A DNA stretch of 30,185 nt from JAAEQG01 sp023133475 (GCA_030631415.1 DAOVLE010000036.1:1-30185); one strand, 5' to 3'. Counted from the first letter of the stretch, positions 6,323-15,178 are shown. The notes: generated by a model not told the origin, from the letters alone. Translations and numbers: made by a program.

Positions 6323-6958
6323 ATGTCGGGAATTGCACAACCGAGTGATGGTGGACAAGTCGGCGGTTTGCTGGATCGAGCACGTCGCGGCAACCAGGGC
6401 GCTTTTGCCGAACTGTGTTCCGACGCGTCGCGGAGCCGCTGGCTGCTGGCCATCACCGGCACGCTTCCGTCCTACCTGCGATGCAAGGTTGACGCCGAGG
6501 ACGTTCTTCAGGACGTTCTAAGCTCCGCCTGGCGGAGTATTGAAAACGTCGAGGGGGAAAACGCGGAGGATTTCCACCGTTGGGTGTCGGGCATACTGCG
6601 GAACAAAGTCACCGACACAATCCGGTTCTATGGCAGGCGCAAGCGTGAGGCCTTCCGCGAGGAGGGCCACCATACCTCCCCCGAGTCCAAAGCGTACTGC
6701 CACAGGAACACGCCCAGCAAGTCCGCGTTCCGCCATGAGCAGATCGCCAAGATTGCCGAGGTGCTGGACTTGCTAAAAGAGCCTTACCGCCAGGTTATTG
6801 TTCACCGCGTTCTGGAAGGGTGTTCCACCAGGGAAGTTGCGGAAATAATGGGTAAGGAGACTGAGCATGTGAACATACTTCTATACCGGGCGCTGAGAAA
6901 ACTCAAGGGAATATTGCAGGAGCGCGGAATCGAATCCACTCTTTTCAGACCTCTTTGA
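6323..6958 (+). CDS. ECF-type sigma-70 family RNA polymerase sigma factor
   Basis: A 211-residue sigma factor with only regions 2 and 4. Region 2 spans roughly residues 20-110 and includes the DAEDVLQDVLSSAW core-binding helix. Region 4 is C-terminal, with LKEPYRQVIVHRVLEGCSTR and EVAEIMGKETEHVNILLYRA as a helix-turn-helix. ATG 6323 has GGTGAG 9 nt upstream; the open frame extends to 6254 without domain support. The kinase gene follows almost without a gap. Pairing of an ECF sigma factor with a Ser/Thr kinase is a recurrent planctomycete arrangement, in which the kinase may control the sigma factor. No anti-sigma factor is visible. The target regulon is unknown. Confidence 0.9.
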   Translation: MSGIAQPSDGGQVGGLLDRARRGNQGAFAELCSDASRSRWLLAITGTLPSYLRCKVDAEDVLQDVLSSAWRSIENVEGENAEDFHRWVSGILRNKVTDTIRFYGRRKREAFREEGHHTSPESKAYCHRNTPSKSAFRHEQIAKIAEVLDLLKEPYRQVIVHRVLEGCSTREVAEIMGKETEHVNILLYRALRKLKGILQERGIESTLFRPL

Positions 6959-6972
6959 CCGGCGGCAGGAAC

Positions 6973-8835
6973 ATGTGTGCGGATGCCTCTGGAGACCAGC
7001 CCGGTGACGCGGTTGAACTTGAAGCCGCTCGGGCTGTTGCCGCTTTTCTCGAAGCCAGAGGGGCTCAACCAGGGCTATCGCCCGAGCGGTTTGCCCCGCA
7101 TGACCCGCAAGCGGCAGCCATGTTCCAGGAGGCGGTTGATGCGCTCGGGCATTTGCCGGCGGCGATGCCATCCGGCAGTCAGTCTGCCGGCAGAGGTAGT
7201 GCCGGCCAGGCTTTCGTCGACCGGCACCAGGCTGACTTCTCCAAAACCGTTTTCCTGGCACCGGGCTCAGGGCCATGCGGGCGCGAGAGCCCGAGCAAGC
7301 CGACCGCATTGCCAACCACCGACTCGATCGAAGGATACCGGCTTCTTTCCGAGATTCATCGCGGCGGGCAGGGAATCGTATACAAAGCCATCCAAAAAGC
7401 CACCAAGCGGACAGTGGCTCTGAAGGTCTTGCGTGAGGGGCCTTTTGCCGGGCCGAGAGAGCGGCTTCGCTTCGAGCGAGAGATCGCCCTGGTCGCCAGC
7501 CTGGAACATCCCAATATCGTGACCATCTACGACAGTGGTGTGGCGACGGGGCAACACTTCTTCGTCATGGAGTATATCCATGGCAAACTCCTCGATCGAT
7601 ATGTTTTCGACAAACAGCTTGGTTTGAGGGAGACACTCCAACTTTTCGAGAAGGTTTGTGCGGCGGTGGCCTACGCTCACCAGCACGGGGTGATCCACCG
7701 CGACCTCAAGCCCGGGAACATCCTCGTCGATGCCAGGGGTGAGCCGCACATCATCGACTTTGGATTGGCCAAGATCGCCGGCCCGGGCTGGGCTGCCGGC
7801 GGCGTGGCTGTGACTGTCACCAGCGAGTTCCTCGGCACGCTGGCTTACGCCTCGCCCGAGCAGACCCTCGGCGACCCGGCGCTGGTGGACATCCGCACGG
7901 ACGTTTACTCGTTGGGTGTAATCCTCTATGAACTGGTCACGGGAAACTTCCCATACCCCGTGGTCGGCAACATGAAGGACATCCTAAAAGCCATCAGCGA
8001 GACACCACCCGAGCCGCCCAGTTCATGGCATCGACGGTCTCGCCGCGAATCGGCCAGCCGGAAGGCGATCCCGCATCGGATCAACGATGAACTCGATACG
8101 ATCATTCTCAAAGCCCTGGCCAAGGCGAAAGAACGCCGCTACTCGTCGGCTGAGGAGTTGCGTCGTGACCTTGCACACTATTTGCAGGGAGAAAGCATCG
8201 AAGCCAAACGGGACAGCGCCTGGTACGTCCTTCGCAAACTCGCCCGCCGCAACATCTATGCCACGGCGACGGTGATAAGCCTGCTGGTTATCCTCTGCAG
8301 CTCTACCTACATCAGCTTCGACTTCTACCGCCAGACACGAGAAGCCCTAGACCAAAGAGAAACAAGCTACAAGGAGCTGGCTAAAAATAACAAAGACCTC
8401 AGCCGCATAATCAATGGCACGCATTCGATGGTCCGCTATCGGGCCTTGAGTGGGTTCCTCTCAGCCTGGCGTGCCGACAGTTTGGGACGGGCCCAGAAAA
8501 GCCTTGAACGAGTGACCGGGCCGCTGACGCCTGAGAAGGCGGTTATCCTCTTCCTGCTGGACGAGCAATATACGCTGGAACAGCTCATTGCCGACCTGCC
8601 GGAGGGTGATATCGCTCTGGCGTATTTTGCCGCCGGGGAGCGGCATTGCAAAGCCGGGCGGGCCTCGGAAGCCATCCGTGCATTCAAGACTGCCATCAAC
8701 TCAAAAGGCGACCGCTGGACAAAATCCGTGTGCCAGGCACGCTTGCTCGAGCTTCGCAGGCGGGCTGATAACCAAAGAGCCATTGAGGATAAGAACCATG
8801 AACTCGACAAGGCAACAATCTCCACCCCGGACTGA
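6973..8835 (+). CDS. Transmembrane Hanks-type serine/threonine protein kinase
   Basis: A 620-residue kinase. After a variable N-terminal region of about 115 residues comes a complete kinase domain (about 118-400): glycine loop HRGGQGIVYKA, ATP-binding K151 in VALKVL, catalytic H242-R-D244 in HRDLKPGN, D262-F-G, and SPEQ in place of APE. One membrane helix follows (about 427-449, IYATATVISLLVILCSSTYI). The C-terminal 170 residues include an amphipathic segment and TPR-like AGERHCKAGRASEAIRAFKT, predicted outside the cytoplasm. ATG 6973 is chosen over TTG 6955, which overlaps the sigma-factor stop but lacks a Shine-Dalgarno; AGGA lies only 2 nt from ATG, so the start is uncertain. It is probably co-transcribed with the upstream ECF sigma factor. 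Its last 38 nt may overlap the next gene. Confidence 0.93.
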   Translation: MCADASGDQPGDAVELEAARAVAAFLEARGAQPGLSPERFAPHDPQAAAMFQEAVDALGHLPAAMPSGSQSAGRGSAGQAFVDRHQADFSKTVFLAPGSGPCGRESPSKPTALPTTDSIEGYRLLSEIHRGGQGIVYKAIQKATKRTVALKVLREGPFAGPRERLRFEREIALVASLEHPNIVTIYDSGVATGQHFFVMEYIHGKLLDRYVFDKQLGLRETLQLFEKVCAAVAYAHQHGVIHRDLKPGNILVDARGEPHIIDFGLAKIAGPGWAAGGVAVTVTSEFLGTLAYASPEQTLGDPALVDIRTDVYSLGVILYELVTGNFPYPVVGNMKDILKAISETPPEPPSSWHRRSRRESASRKAIPHRINDELDTIILKALAKAKERRYSSAEELRRDLAHYLQGESIEAKRDSAWYVLRKLARRNIYATATVISLLVILCSSTYISFDFYRQTREALDQRETSYKELAKNNKDLSRIINGTHSMVRYRALSGFLSAWRADSLGRAQKSLERVTGPLTPEKAVILFLLDEQYTLEQLIADLPEGDIALAYFAAGERHCKAGRASEAIRAFKTAINSKGDRWTKSVCQARLLELRRRADNQRAIEDKNHELDKATISTPD

Positions 8836-9748
8836 GAATGACTCTACAGGGGCTGTCGAATCCTGTAGGGCGGGTTTCACCCGCCTTCGTGGCACTGGGT
8901 GGCGGGTGGAACCCGCCCTACATCTTCCGGCAAACGGGGTAGGACACCCATGGCACCGCCGACTTGGTGTCGCATCTTGCCTTGGTGGATTCACGCTGGT
9001 GGAACTGCTGGTGGTGGTGGCGATCCTCGCCCTGCTGATTGCGGTCCTGCTGCCCAGTCTGCGCAAAGCCCGGCAGCAATCGAAGTTGGTCGTTTGTCAA
9101 TCCAATCTGAGGCAAATTGCGGTGGGTTGGCAGAACTACCTCATCGAGCATCAGGGAGCCTTTCTCCAAGGCATAAACGTCCGGCTCAGCTATGGCGGCC
9201 GACAGGGCACTGCCGAGTCATTCGGCGGCAACCCGGACAAGCCCAAACCAAAACCGCTCAATCCGCACCTCAGCCTGCCCCTGGTGATCAGGGACGATGC
9301 CGAAGTGTTCCACTGCCCTTCCGACCGGGGCAGCCCCTACGCCGGGCCTACGCACTTCGACTACTACGGGACCAGCTATCACACCAACGTCATGCTCGTC
9401 GGCCAGAACAAAATCCAGTTCAACCCCTTTACCGACCCGTGCAGGTACGTGCTTAATAAAGTGAACAGGCGGCTTTCGGGGATAAGGCGTTCGCAGATCG
9501 GCAATGAAAGCCGGCTGATTCTGCTCGGCGACCACGGCTGGTACAATGAATGGGGCCGCGGCACCAACTACGTGATCGAATGGCACCACCATCGGGCCAC
9601 TCACAACGTTGCTTTTATGGACGGGCACGTCAGCTTTATGCGCATCCACAAGGGCGTGCATGTGACACCGGAGTACGTGGTCATCCCGTTCAAGGATTTA
9701 GCCGACGAGGCTTGCCAGTGCCAACCGGACGTGTATGATGGGCTGTAA
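8798..9748 (+). CDS. Prepilin-type N-terminal cleavage / H-X9-DG domain protein
   Basis: A secreted type II pseudopilin-like protein of the kind abundant in planctomycetes. It has the prepilin peptidase site G|FTLVELL with the hydrophobic helix VVVAILALLIAVLLPSLRKA, and the C-terminal H-X9-DG motif (HRATHNVAFMDG). The 316-residue reading starts at ATG 8798, 10 nt after GAGG, overlapping the kinase 3' end. The leader would then be about 60 residues long and would contain the translation of a complete family A repeat doublet (8865-8921), reading CRAGFTRLRGTGWRVEPALH. The only other in-frame start before the pilin motif is GTG 8906, which lies within the right arm of the repeat. Either way repeat DNA contributes to the start of the gene. 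Typical family leaders are far shorter. Confidence 0.85.
   Translation: MNSTRQQSPPRTENDSTGAVESCRAGFTRLRGTGWRVEPALHLPANGVGHPWHRRLGVASCLGGFTLVELLVVVAILALLIAVLLPSLRKARQQSKLVVCQSNLRQIAVGWQNYLIEHQGAFLQGINVRLSYGGRQGTAESFGGNPDKPKPKPLNPHLSLPLVIRDDAEVFHCPSDRGSPYAGPTHFDYYGTSYHTNVMLVGQNKIQFNPFTDPCRYVLNKVNRRLSGIRRSQIGNESRLILLGDHGWYNEWGRGTNYVIEWHHHRATHNVAFMDGHVSFMRIHKGVHVTPEYVVIPFKDLADEACQCQPDVYDGL
8865..8921. repeat. Family A palindrome doublet inside a coding frame
   Basis: Left half with loop TTC, spacer TTCGTGGCACTGGGT, right half with loop GGA, ending CCTAC. It lies in frame between the candidate ATG and the prepilin cleavage site of the 8798-9748 gene. Confidence 0.95.
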
Positions 9749-9782
9749 GGTGTTTACTATGGCGACGGGCGATGTGTGTGGG

Positions 9783-9840
9783 TGCCCCACTCCGTTTCGT
9801 CGGTCCGGGCGGGTGGCCCACCGCTTTAGGGGTTGTCGAT
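9783..9840. repeat. Family D/B mosaic repeat
   Basis: GTGCCCCACTCCGTTTCGTC and GGTCCGGGCGGG match the start of the 14904 copy of family D. They are joined directly to GGTGGCCCACCGCTTTAGG of family B, truncated after the first arm. Confidence 0.75.
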
Positions 9841-9865
9841 TTAGTCGTTCGGAGCGACCCCCAAT

Positions 9866-9928
9866 GTAGCGTCACCCCTTGTGGGTGACGAGAAACGAGG
9901 GTGCGCCGCCCACAAGGGGCGACGCTAC
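9866..9928. repeat. 20-bp inverted repeat (GTAGCGTCACCCCTTGTGGG type)
   Basis: The arm at 9866-9885 matches the reverse complement of 9909-9928 at 19 of 20 positions; the loop is 23 nt. It reads like another palindromic repeat family, seen once in this window. Confidence 0.85.
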
Positions 9929-9938
9929 AGTTCGAGTT

Positions 9939-10026
9939 GTAGGGCGGGTTCCACCCGCCTTCTCGGCACCGGCGGGTGGAACCCGCCCTACAAAGGCGCG
10001 GGATGGCCGGGTGGAACCCGCCCTAC
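9939..10026. repeat. Family A doublet plus an extra half-unit
   Basis: A doublet at 9939-9991 (spacer TTCTCGGCACC) is followed by a third half-palindrome at 10005-10026 (GGCCGGGT-GGA-ACCCGCCCTAC). The block ends 16 nt before the start codon of the beta-helix gene. Confidence 0.92.
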
Positions 10027-10042
10027 AAAGGAAAGGAAAGTC

Positions 10043-12202
10043 ATGCAATTCTCCAACAAGCTACTGGGCGTGCTCGTCCTGACGAGCGTGGTATTCACGG
10101 CAGCCGGCGTGGCCCAAAGCCAGACGGTGTTGTACGTCGATGACAGCAGCACCAACGGCCTTGACGACGGCTCGGATTGGGGCAACGCATTTGTCCACTT
10201 GCAGGACGCGCTGGCCTGTGCCGGCACCAACGGCGAGGTCGAGGAAATCCGCGTGGCTCAAGGGCTTTACAAACCCGATCAGGGAGCCGCCCAGCCGCCC
10301 GGCGATCGGGAAGCCAGCTTCCACCTGCTCGACGGCGTAGCCATCAAAGGCGGCTACGGCGCCCCCGCCCCCGATCTGCGCGATGTCGATAGCAATGCAA
10401 GCATCCTCAGCGGCGATCTGAGCGATAACGACGCCGACAGCAACGGCTGCGAGGAAAACAGCTACCACGTGGTGACCGGCAGTGACACCGAGTCCACGGC
10501 GGTGCTGGACGGCTTCACTATTACTGCCGGCTATGCCGATGGAGTCGCGGCGAACGCGGATGTCGGTGGGGGGATGTTTACGCTCTCGGGCGATCCGACA
10601 GTGATCGATTGCACATTCCGCGACAACTTTGCGGTGGGTGATGGTGGTGGCATGTGGCACTGGGGCGGATGCCCCACCATTCGGAATTGCACCTTTCGCA
10701 ACAACCACGCCGTGACAAACGGCGGCGGGATGTATTTCGTGGGAGACAGCCCCCAGGAGGTGGAGATTTCCGATTGCCTGTTCATGGAAAACTCTGCCGG
10801 CTTCTACGGTGGCGGCGGCCTGGTGGGCTCCGACAATGGGACACTGATTAACTGCAAGTTCGTGAGGAATTTGGCCGCGCACCGCGGTGGCGGCATTCAC
10901 GTCAGCGGTGCGACCATAACCGATGATCGCGGGCTAAAGGTAACCAACTGCACGTTTGTGGGCAATGTGGTCAGTGGTACTGGCTATCAGGATGGTGGCG
11001 GAGCGTTAAATCAGATGTATGGCAGACCTGCCCTGGTTACGAATTGCACGTTCTACGGCAATTCGTCGGGCAACAAGGGCGGGGCAGTGTACAACCTCGG
11101 CAGTGCCACTTGGCCATTTTACAACTGTATCTTCTGGGGCAACACGGCACCTATGGGGCCGCAAATCGCCGCCGCGGACGCCGGCAGGGATCCGGAACTG
11201 GTAGTGGTATCTCATTGCAACATTCAGGGTGGCCAGGAGAACATCTTTCTCCTTGACGTTCCGCTCATCTGGGAGGACAACAACATCGATGTCGACCCGC
11301 TTCTGACGCCTGATGGGCATCTGCGGGCGGGGTCGCCGTGTGTCAACGCCGGCAGTAATGGGTTCTTGCCTGCGGACACTATAGACCTCGATGGGGATGG
11401 CAACACCACCGAGACAGTCCCCTTTGATCTCGACGGGGATGACCGTGTCATTGACGGGTGGGTGGATATGGGGGCTGACGAATTCTTCGACAGCGACAGT
11501 AACGGCCTGCCCGACTGGTGGGAGGGTGTCTACTTCTCATCAACCCGCGGGGTGGATCCCGACGGCGATGACGATGGGGATGGGTTGACCAATCTGGACG
11601 AGTACGCGTGGTACGGCAGCAACCCGGCTGCACCGCCTTACTATGTTGACGCAAACGGGGATGATGCCTGGGATGGTTTGGGGCCGTTCTACGATCCGGT
11701 CACGAGCAATGGGCCTAAGCGTACGATTCAGGCGGCTATCGATGCGGCTGGGGACGGCGATACCGTGTTGGTGATCGCCGAGGCCGGCACCACCTACGCC
11801 GGTGTCGGCAACTTCGAGTTGGACTTCGGCGGCAAAGCGTTGGCTGTGCGCAAGTGTGACGTGCCGGGTATCTGTGACGATCCCGGGGTGGCCACCATCG
11901 ACTGTGGCGGAGCTGGTCGGGTGGCTGACGTCGATTCGATCGAGGGGGTATTCACGGTGCTGGAGGGGTTCACCATCACCGGCGGGCAGGCTGACATCGG
12001 CGGCGGGGTCCGGGCTTGGCATTCCCGGTTAGCCCTCAAGGATTGTCTGCTGACCGGCAACTCCGCGACGGCTGAGGGCGGCGGATTTCACATAGAGGCC
12101 GGCACTCCAACGCTCAGCAGTGTCTCGACCCGGACAGCTTCATCGCCGGCACCATCACCGTCCACGGTGCCCTGGTCCTGCGCGACCACGCCAGAATCCT
12201 GA
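10043..12202 (+). CDS. Secreted right-handed parallel beta-helix protein, N-terminal part (frameshifted)
   Basis: The product has a signal peptide (about residues 1-27, KLLGVLVLTSVVFTAAGVAQ), then VLYVDDSSTNGLDDGSDWGN, a common opening of planctomycete beta-helix proteins. Many rungs of the type GGGM..-C.F.N follow (for example DCTFRDNFAVGDGGGMWHW). A Ca-binding-like linker (DPDGDDDGDGLTNLDEYAW) leads to a second beta-helix domain beginning PYYVDANGDD. ATG 10043 follows GGAAAG and gives a proper signal peptide; the frame is open to 9881 through repeats. The end is abnormal: after GGGFHIEAGTPTLSS the frame becomes Ser/Thr/Pro-rich and stops, while frame +1 of the next ORF carries coherent sequence from 12112 on. 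The two ORFs are probably one gene of about 1,600 codons interrupted by an indel. No PEP-CTERM anchor is present. Ligand or substrate unknown. Confidence 0.85.
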   Translation: MQFSNKLLGVLVLTSVVFTAAGVAQSQTVLYVDDSSTNGLDDGSDWGNAFVHLQDALACAGTNGEVEEIRVAQGLYKPDQGAAQPPGDREASFHLLDGVAIKGGYGAPAPDLRDVDSNASILSGDLSDNDADSNGCEENSYHVVTGSDTESTAVLDGFTITAGYADGVAANADVGGGMFTLSGDPTVIDCTFRDNFAVGDGGGMWHWGGCPTIRNCTFRNNHAVTNGGGMYFVGDSPQEVEISDCLFMENSAGFYGGGGLVGSDNGTLINCKFVRNLAAHRGGGIHVSGATITDDRGLKVTNCTFVGNVVSGTGYQDGGGALNQMYGRPALVTNCTFYGNSSGNKGGAVYNLGSATWPFYNCIFWGNTAPMGPQIAAADAGRDPELVVVSHCNIQGGQENIFLLDVPLIWEDNNIDVDPLLTPDGHLRAGSPCVNAGSNGFLPADTIDLDGDGNTTETVPFDLDGDDRVIDGWVDMGADEFFDSDSNGLPDWWEGVYFSSTRGVDPDGDDDGDGLTNLDEYAWYGSNPAAPPYYVDANGDDAWDGLGPFYDPVTSNGPKRTIQAAIDAAGDGDTVLVIAEAGTTYAGVGNFELDFGGKALAVRKCDVPGICDDPGVATIDCGGAGRVADVDSIEGVFTVLEGFTITGGQADIGGGVRAWHSRLALKDCLLTGNSATAEGGGFHIEAGTPTLSSVSTRTASSPAPSPSTVPWSCATTPES

Positions 12203-12240
12203 ACACCAACATCAACATCAAGCTGGCTGACTTCGAGGGC

Positions 12241-14898
12241 GTGGACGAAATCCGCAACAACAACATAGGCCTATTGGAGACCAGTGCCGGGTTTGGCGGC
12301 GAGTTCTTCGTCACCGGCGAAGCCATCGTCGAGTGCAACAAGATCGTCTCGGAGGGCGACCGCTACCTGGACATCGACCCCGATCCCCACGCCGAACCCA
12401 GGCCGACGGTTCGCAACAACTGGATCACCGTCATCATCAAGCAGGGCGTCCGGAGCAATCGGGGGACATTGCTCGAACTACGCGCGCAGGACTTTGACTG
12501 TGACCCGAACGTCGACAGCAACGGCTGTCCCCCGGGCATGTATCAGGTGTTCGGCAGCCCGGCCAACGACAGCCGCATCGTCGATGTGCCTCTGATGGGT
12601 TTCTCGTTGGTGGTTATTGCCATGGAGGACGACGACGAGTTCAACGTCCGCATACGCACCCGCCTGCGCGATCCGGAGGACGAGCAGCCCGAACCCCCCG
12701 AGCCGCCACTGGAAGGCTCGATCACCCGCGAGGAAGGCCTGATGCCCATGGGCTCCGCTAACGGAGTGATGGACATGCAGACGCTGACTGCCGGCTCGGT
12801 GGCAGCCAAGGGGGTTTTCGCTCGGGCCGGTGCCGAAAAAGTTGTTGTGGCGTTTGAGTACCTCTTTGTCGATAATCCCGAGGCGGAGTTGATCGTCTAC
12901 CTGAGCGACGATCCCGAGGTCAGCGAGAACCTGGTGCAACTAGCCCGAATCCGCCCGCCGGCGCACGGCCCCGGCTCGATCGGCAGCGGCAAGTGGGCCT
13001 TGTTCTACGGCATGTTCCCGAAGGAGTGGCTCAACTTCACCCGGGGCACGTATGTCGAGTTGGAACTGCGCGGAGCCGGCTCGCGGGTTTGGATCGACAA
13101 TTTCGACCCGCAGATCAACTGCGAGGGTTATCAATGCGCCGACTTCGCCGAGCCTCCCGGTTTGGATGATAGGGACTTTTTGGTTCTGTTGGCTGAGTGC
13201 GGTCGATCGTTCGATCCCTTCGGTGCGGACTCACAGAAGTGGTGCTTGGATAGCCGGGTCAGTTGGGATCAGTACATCGACCTAAGCGACATCTTTCCCT
13301 GGGACACGTTCTTGAACGGCACCGGCTTAAATGCTTGCGGGCCGGGGTTCGGAGATGGCTGGCGGGGGCATTCCACCACTGGCAATGGAATACCCGTGAC
13401 GCTACCCTCAACCGATACGCTGGTCATTGCCGGCAAACCCAGCGAGGTGGGCGTGCAGCGAGATTACCTGTACACCTTCGCTGCCAACGGAACCTGCCTC
13501 GGCGATGATCCGCTGAACCCAGCCAGTGAGCCGCACGCGGATCGAGGTTTCCGCTCCAACGGTCGATTGGTGAAAGACGGTTCGGGCAGGGTGTGCCAGA
13601 TCCACGGCACCCAGGGCCTGATTCGGCTGGATACCGCTCAGGTGGTGATCCCACCGACAAGCCTTGCCGACGAGGACCACACGGTCTACATCGGCGTCAC
13701 TCCGACTGGGGACGGCAATTTTGCCGGGGTGCCCATGTTGGACGTGGCGTTTCATCCGGCAGATGATAACATTGCCTATGTAGTCCCCGTGTTGGTTGTG
13801 CCTGATGAATACTACACCAACCCTGACCAACAAATTTGCCCCTACAAATCCGCAGCCAAGCTTGCCCTCCAGGAGCAGCCCGACGGTAGCTACATAGTTA
13901 GCCTTGAGCAACTTTACGGCATAGACCCGGCGGAGGATGCGTGCGTGACTGTGGACGAGTTTCTCGATTGTGAGTTCATTTCGTGGAACCCCGACATCCA
14001 TCGCATGCGTGAGATTGAAATCGACGCGAGCGGCAAGAACCTGTTTGTCCTGAGCGCCCAGGCTCTTCACGAGAATAACGATTGGTTGTTGGTCTTCGAC
14101 GAAGCCACCGCCACCGAGCTGCGGATTTCGGCAGGCGGCACGTTCCCACAGCCCACATCCACGTCATGCCCGGACGCCACCGGGGATGGCGTCGAGTTGC
14201 CTGAGGCCCCCACGGCCATGTTGTTCTCAGAGTGTGATGGCAACAAGCTTTATATGACGTCATCGACAAATGGATTAGATCCGTACGATGTCCACAGCGA
14301 AATCTCGGTCTTCAACGTCAACTACAATGGCAACGGCAGCGTAACTGGCGTCATGTTGGATGATGTGATCGACATCAACTACAACGATACGACCACCAAC
14401 GGCCTCGGTCTGGGGCATATGGCGATCATCACGGCGATAGAGCAGCATCCGGTCGACTGTAGGTTGTATGTGACGGGCTTTACCGCCCCGAAAGTTGACC
14501 CCGAGCTTAGTTATAATGCTTCACCTTCGTCGTCATGGGGGCAACTCTTCGACCCGGGGGCATCGATTTTCACCACGCCAACCTTGGCCATCGTGCCGAT
14601 TGGGCAGAGTTCGGCGACGGCTCGGCGGATTGCGTGCCACGAGTTGGCGTTGCCGCTCTCGGCTGTTTTCAGCGGATCGGGCGAATGCGAGGTTTCGGGC
14701 GACTTTAACACCAACGGTAACGTGGACCTCTGCGACTTCGCCGCCTTCCAGGGTTGTTTCAACGGCGAAGTCGGCTTGGCAAACAACATGTGCCGCAATA
14801 CTTTCGACGCTGATTGCGATGGTGACGTTGATCTGGGCGATCTCAAGGCTTTGGAAGCTATGCTTACCGGGCCAACAGCCGATCGCAATAAGCCGTAG
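12241..14898 (+). CDS. Beta-helix/dockerin-like protein, C-terminal part (continuation of the preceding ORF)
   Basis: As an independent ORF it would start at GTG 12241 without a Shine-Dalgarno or signal peptide. The frame is open back to 12076, and 12121-12240 reads CLDPDSFIAGTITVHGALVL and onward, with beta-helix-like character, so it most likely continues the upstream ORF. Downstream are a jelly-roll-like segment (about 170-300 codons in), a first dockerin-like pair of loops (CADFAEPPGLDDRDFLVLLA ... DSRVSWDQYIDLSDIF), a long extracellular region of unknown fold, and a C-terminal dockerin-type repeat. The latter has two Ca-binding loops, GDFNTNGNVDLCDFAAFQGC and DADCDGDVDLGDLKALEAML. Dockerins bind cohesins in cellulosomes; in planctomycetes they occur on many secreted proteins with unknown partners. 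The TAG stop is formed by a repeat head. Confidence 0.85.
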   Translation: MDEIRNNNIGLLETSAGFGGEFFVTGEAIVECNKIVSEGDRYLDIDPDPHAEPRPTVRNNWITVIIKQGVRSNRGTLLELRAQDFDCDPNVDSNGCPPGMYQVFGSPANDSRIVDVPLMGFSLVVIAMEDDDEFNVRIRTRLRDPEDEQPEPPEPPLEGSITREEGLMPMGSANGVMDMQTLTAGSVAAKGVFARAGAEKVVVAFEYLFVDNPEAELIVYLSDDPEVSENLVQLARIRPPAHGPGSIGSGKWALFYGMFPKEWLNFTRGTYVELELRGAGSRVWIDNFDPQINCEGYQCADFAEPPGLDDRDFLVLLAECGRSFDPFGADSQKWCLDSRVSWDQYIDLSDIFPWDTFLNGTGLNACGPGFGDGWRGHSTTGNGIPVTLPSTDTLVIAGKPSEVGVQRDYLYTFAANGTCLGDDPLNPASEPHADRGFRSNGRLVKDGSGRVCQIHGTQGLIRLDTAQVVIPPTSLADEDHTVYIGVTPTGDGNFAGVPMLDVAFHPADDNIAYVVPVLVVPDEYYTNPDQQICPYKSAAKLALQEQPDGSYIVSLEQLYGIDPAEDACVTVDEFLDCEFISWNPDIHRMREIEIDASGKNLFVLSAQALHENNDWLLVFDEATATELRISAGGTFPQPTSTSCPDATGDGVELPEAPTAMLFSECDGNKLYMTSSTNGLDPYDVHSEISVFNVNYNGNGSVTGVMLDDVIDINYNDTTTNGLGLGHMAIITAIEQHPVDCRLYVTGFTAPKVDPELSYNASPSSSWGQLFDPGASIFTTPTLAIVPIGQSSATARRIACHELALPLSAVFSGSGECEVSGDFNTNGNVDLCDFAAFQGCFNGEVGLANNMCRNTFDADCDGDVDLGDLKALEAMLTGPTADRNKP

Positions 14899-14990
14899 GG
14901 CGGGTGCCCCACCCCGTTTCGTCGGTCCGGAGGACCGGCGAACGGGGTGGGGGACGGAGGGCCGCTCCCTTACGGTCGCGGTACTGATTG
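14895..14990. repeat. GTAGGGCGGGT head fused to family D palindrome
   Basis: The head supplies the stop of the preceding gene. CCCCACCCCGTTTCGTCGGT and its inverted partner (ACCGGCGAACGGGGTGGGGG) form a long hairpin around GGTCCGGAGGACC. The right flank GGCCGCTCCCTTACGGTCGC is the module also found at 2660 and 24860. Confidence 0.9.
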
Positions 14991-15019
14991 GGCGGCACTG
15001 ATTGGGCGGCACTGATTGA
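14982..15019. repeat. 14-nt tandem repeat (GGGCGGCACTGATT)
   Basis: Two exact 14-nt units follow the ACTGATT end of family D. Fourteen is twice the 7-nt unit common in this window. Confidence 0.85.
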
Positions 15020-15029
15020 TTCGAGTCAG

Positions 15030-15090
15030 TCCCCCACCCCGTCCGGTTGCCTGCTACGCAGGCAGCCGGAACGGGGTGGGGCACCCACTT
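15030..15090. repeat. Family D palindrome
   Basis: CCCCCACCCCGTCCGGTTGC and its inverted partner GCCGGAACGGGGTGGGGCAC enclose CTGCTACGCAG, giving a long stem-loop that ends in GGGGCACCCAC. Confidence 0.88.
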
Positions 15091-15146
15091 AACCCCACAG
15101 CGCAAAGTCACTTGTAGCGAAGTCGTCGAGGCCCATGTCACAGTAT

Positions 15147-15178
15147 CTGTAGGTCGGACCCGCAGGCCCGACCTACAG
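15147..15178. repeat. Family F palindrome (CTGTAGGTCGG) at the folP stop
   Basis: CTGTAGGTCGG at the left pairs with CCCGACCTACAG at the right around ACCCGCAGG. On the minus strand the TAG of the head is the folP stop codon. The same family occurs at 29922-30004. Confidence 0.9.

Noticed and set aside
9866..10026. CRISPR array
   Set aside because: The repeated units are palindromes in alternating orientation without uniform spacers, and no cas gene is present.
14895..15140. Integron attC-like sites because of tandem palindromes after gene ends
   Set aside because: No GTTRRRY/RYYYAAC core sites and no integrase are present; the genes are not a cassette array in one orientation.
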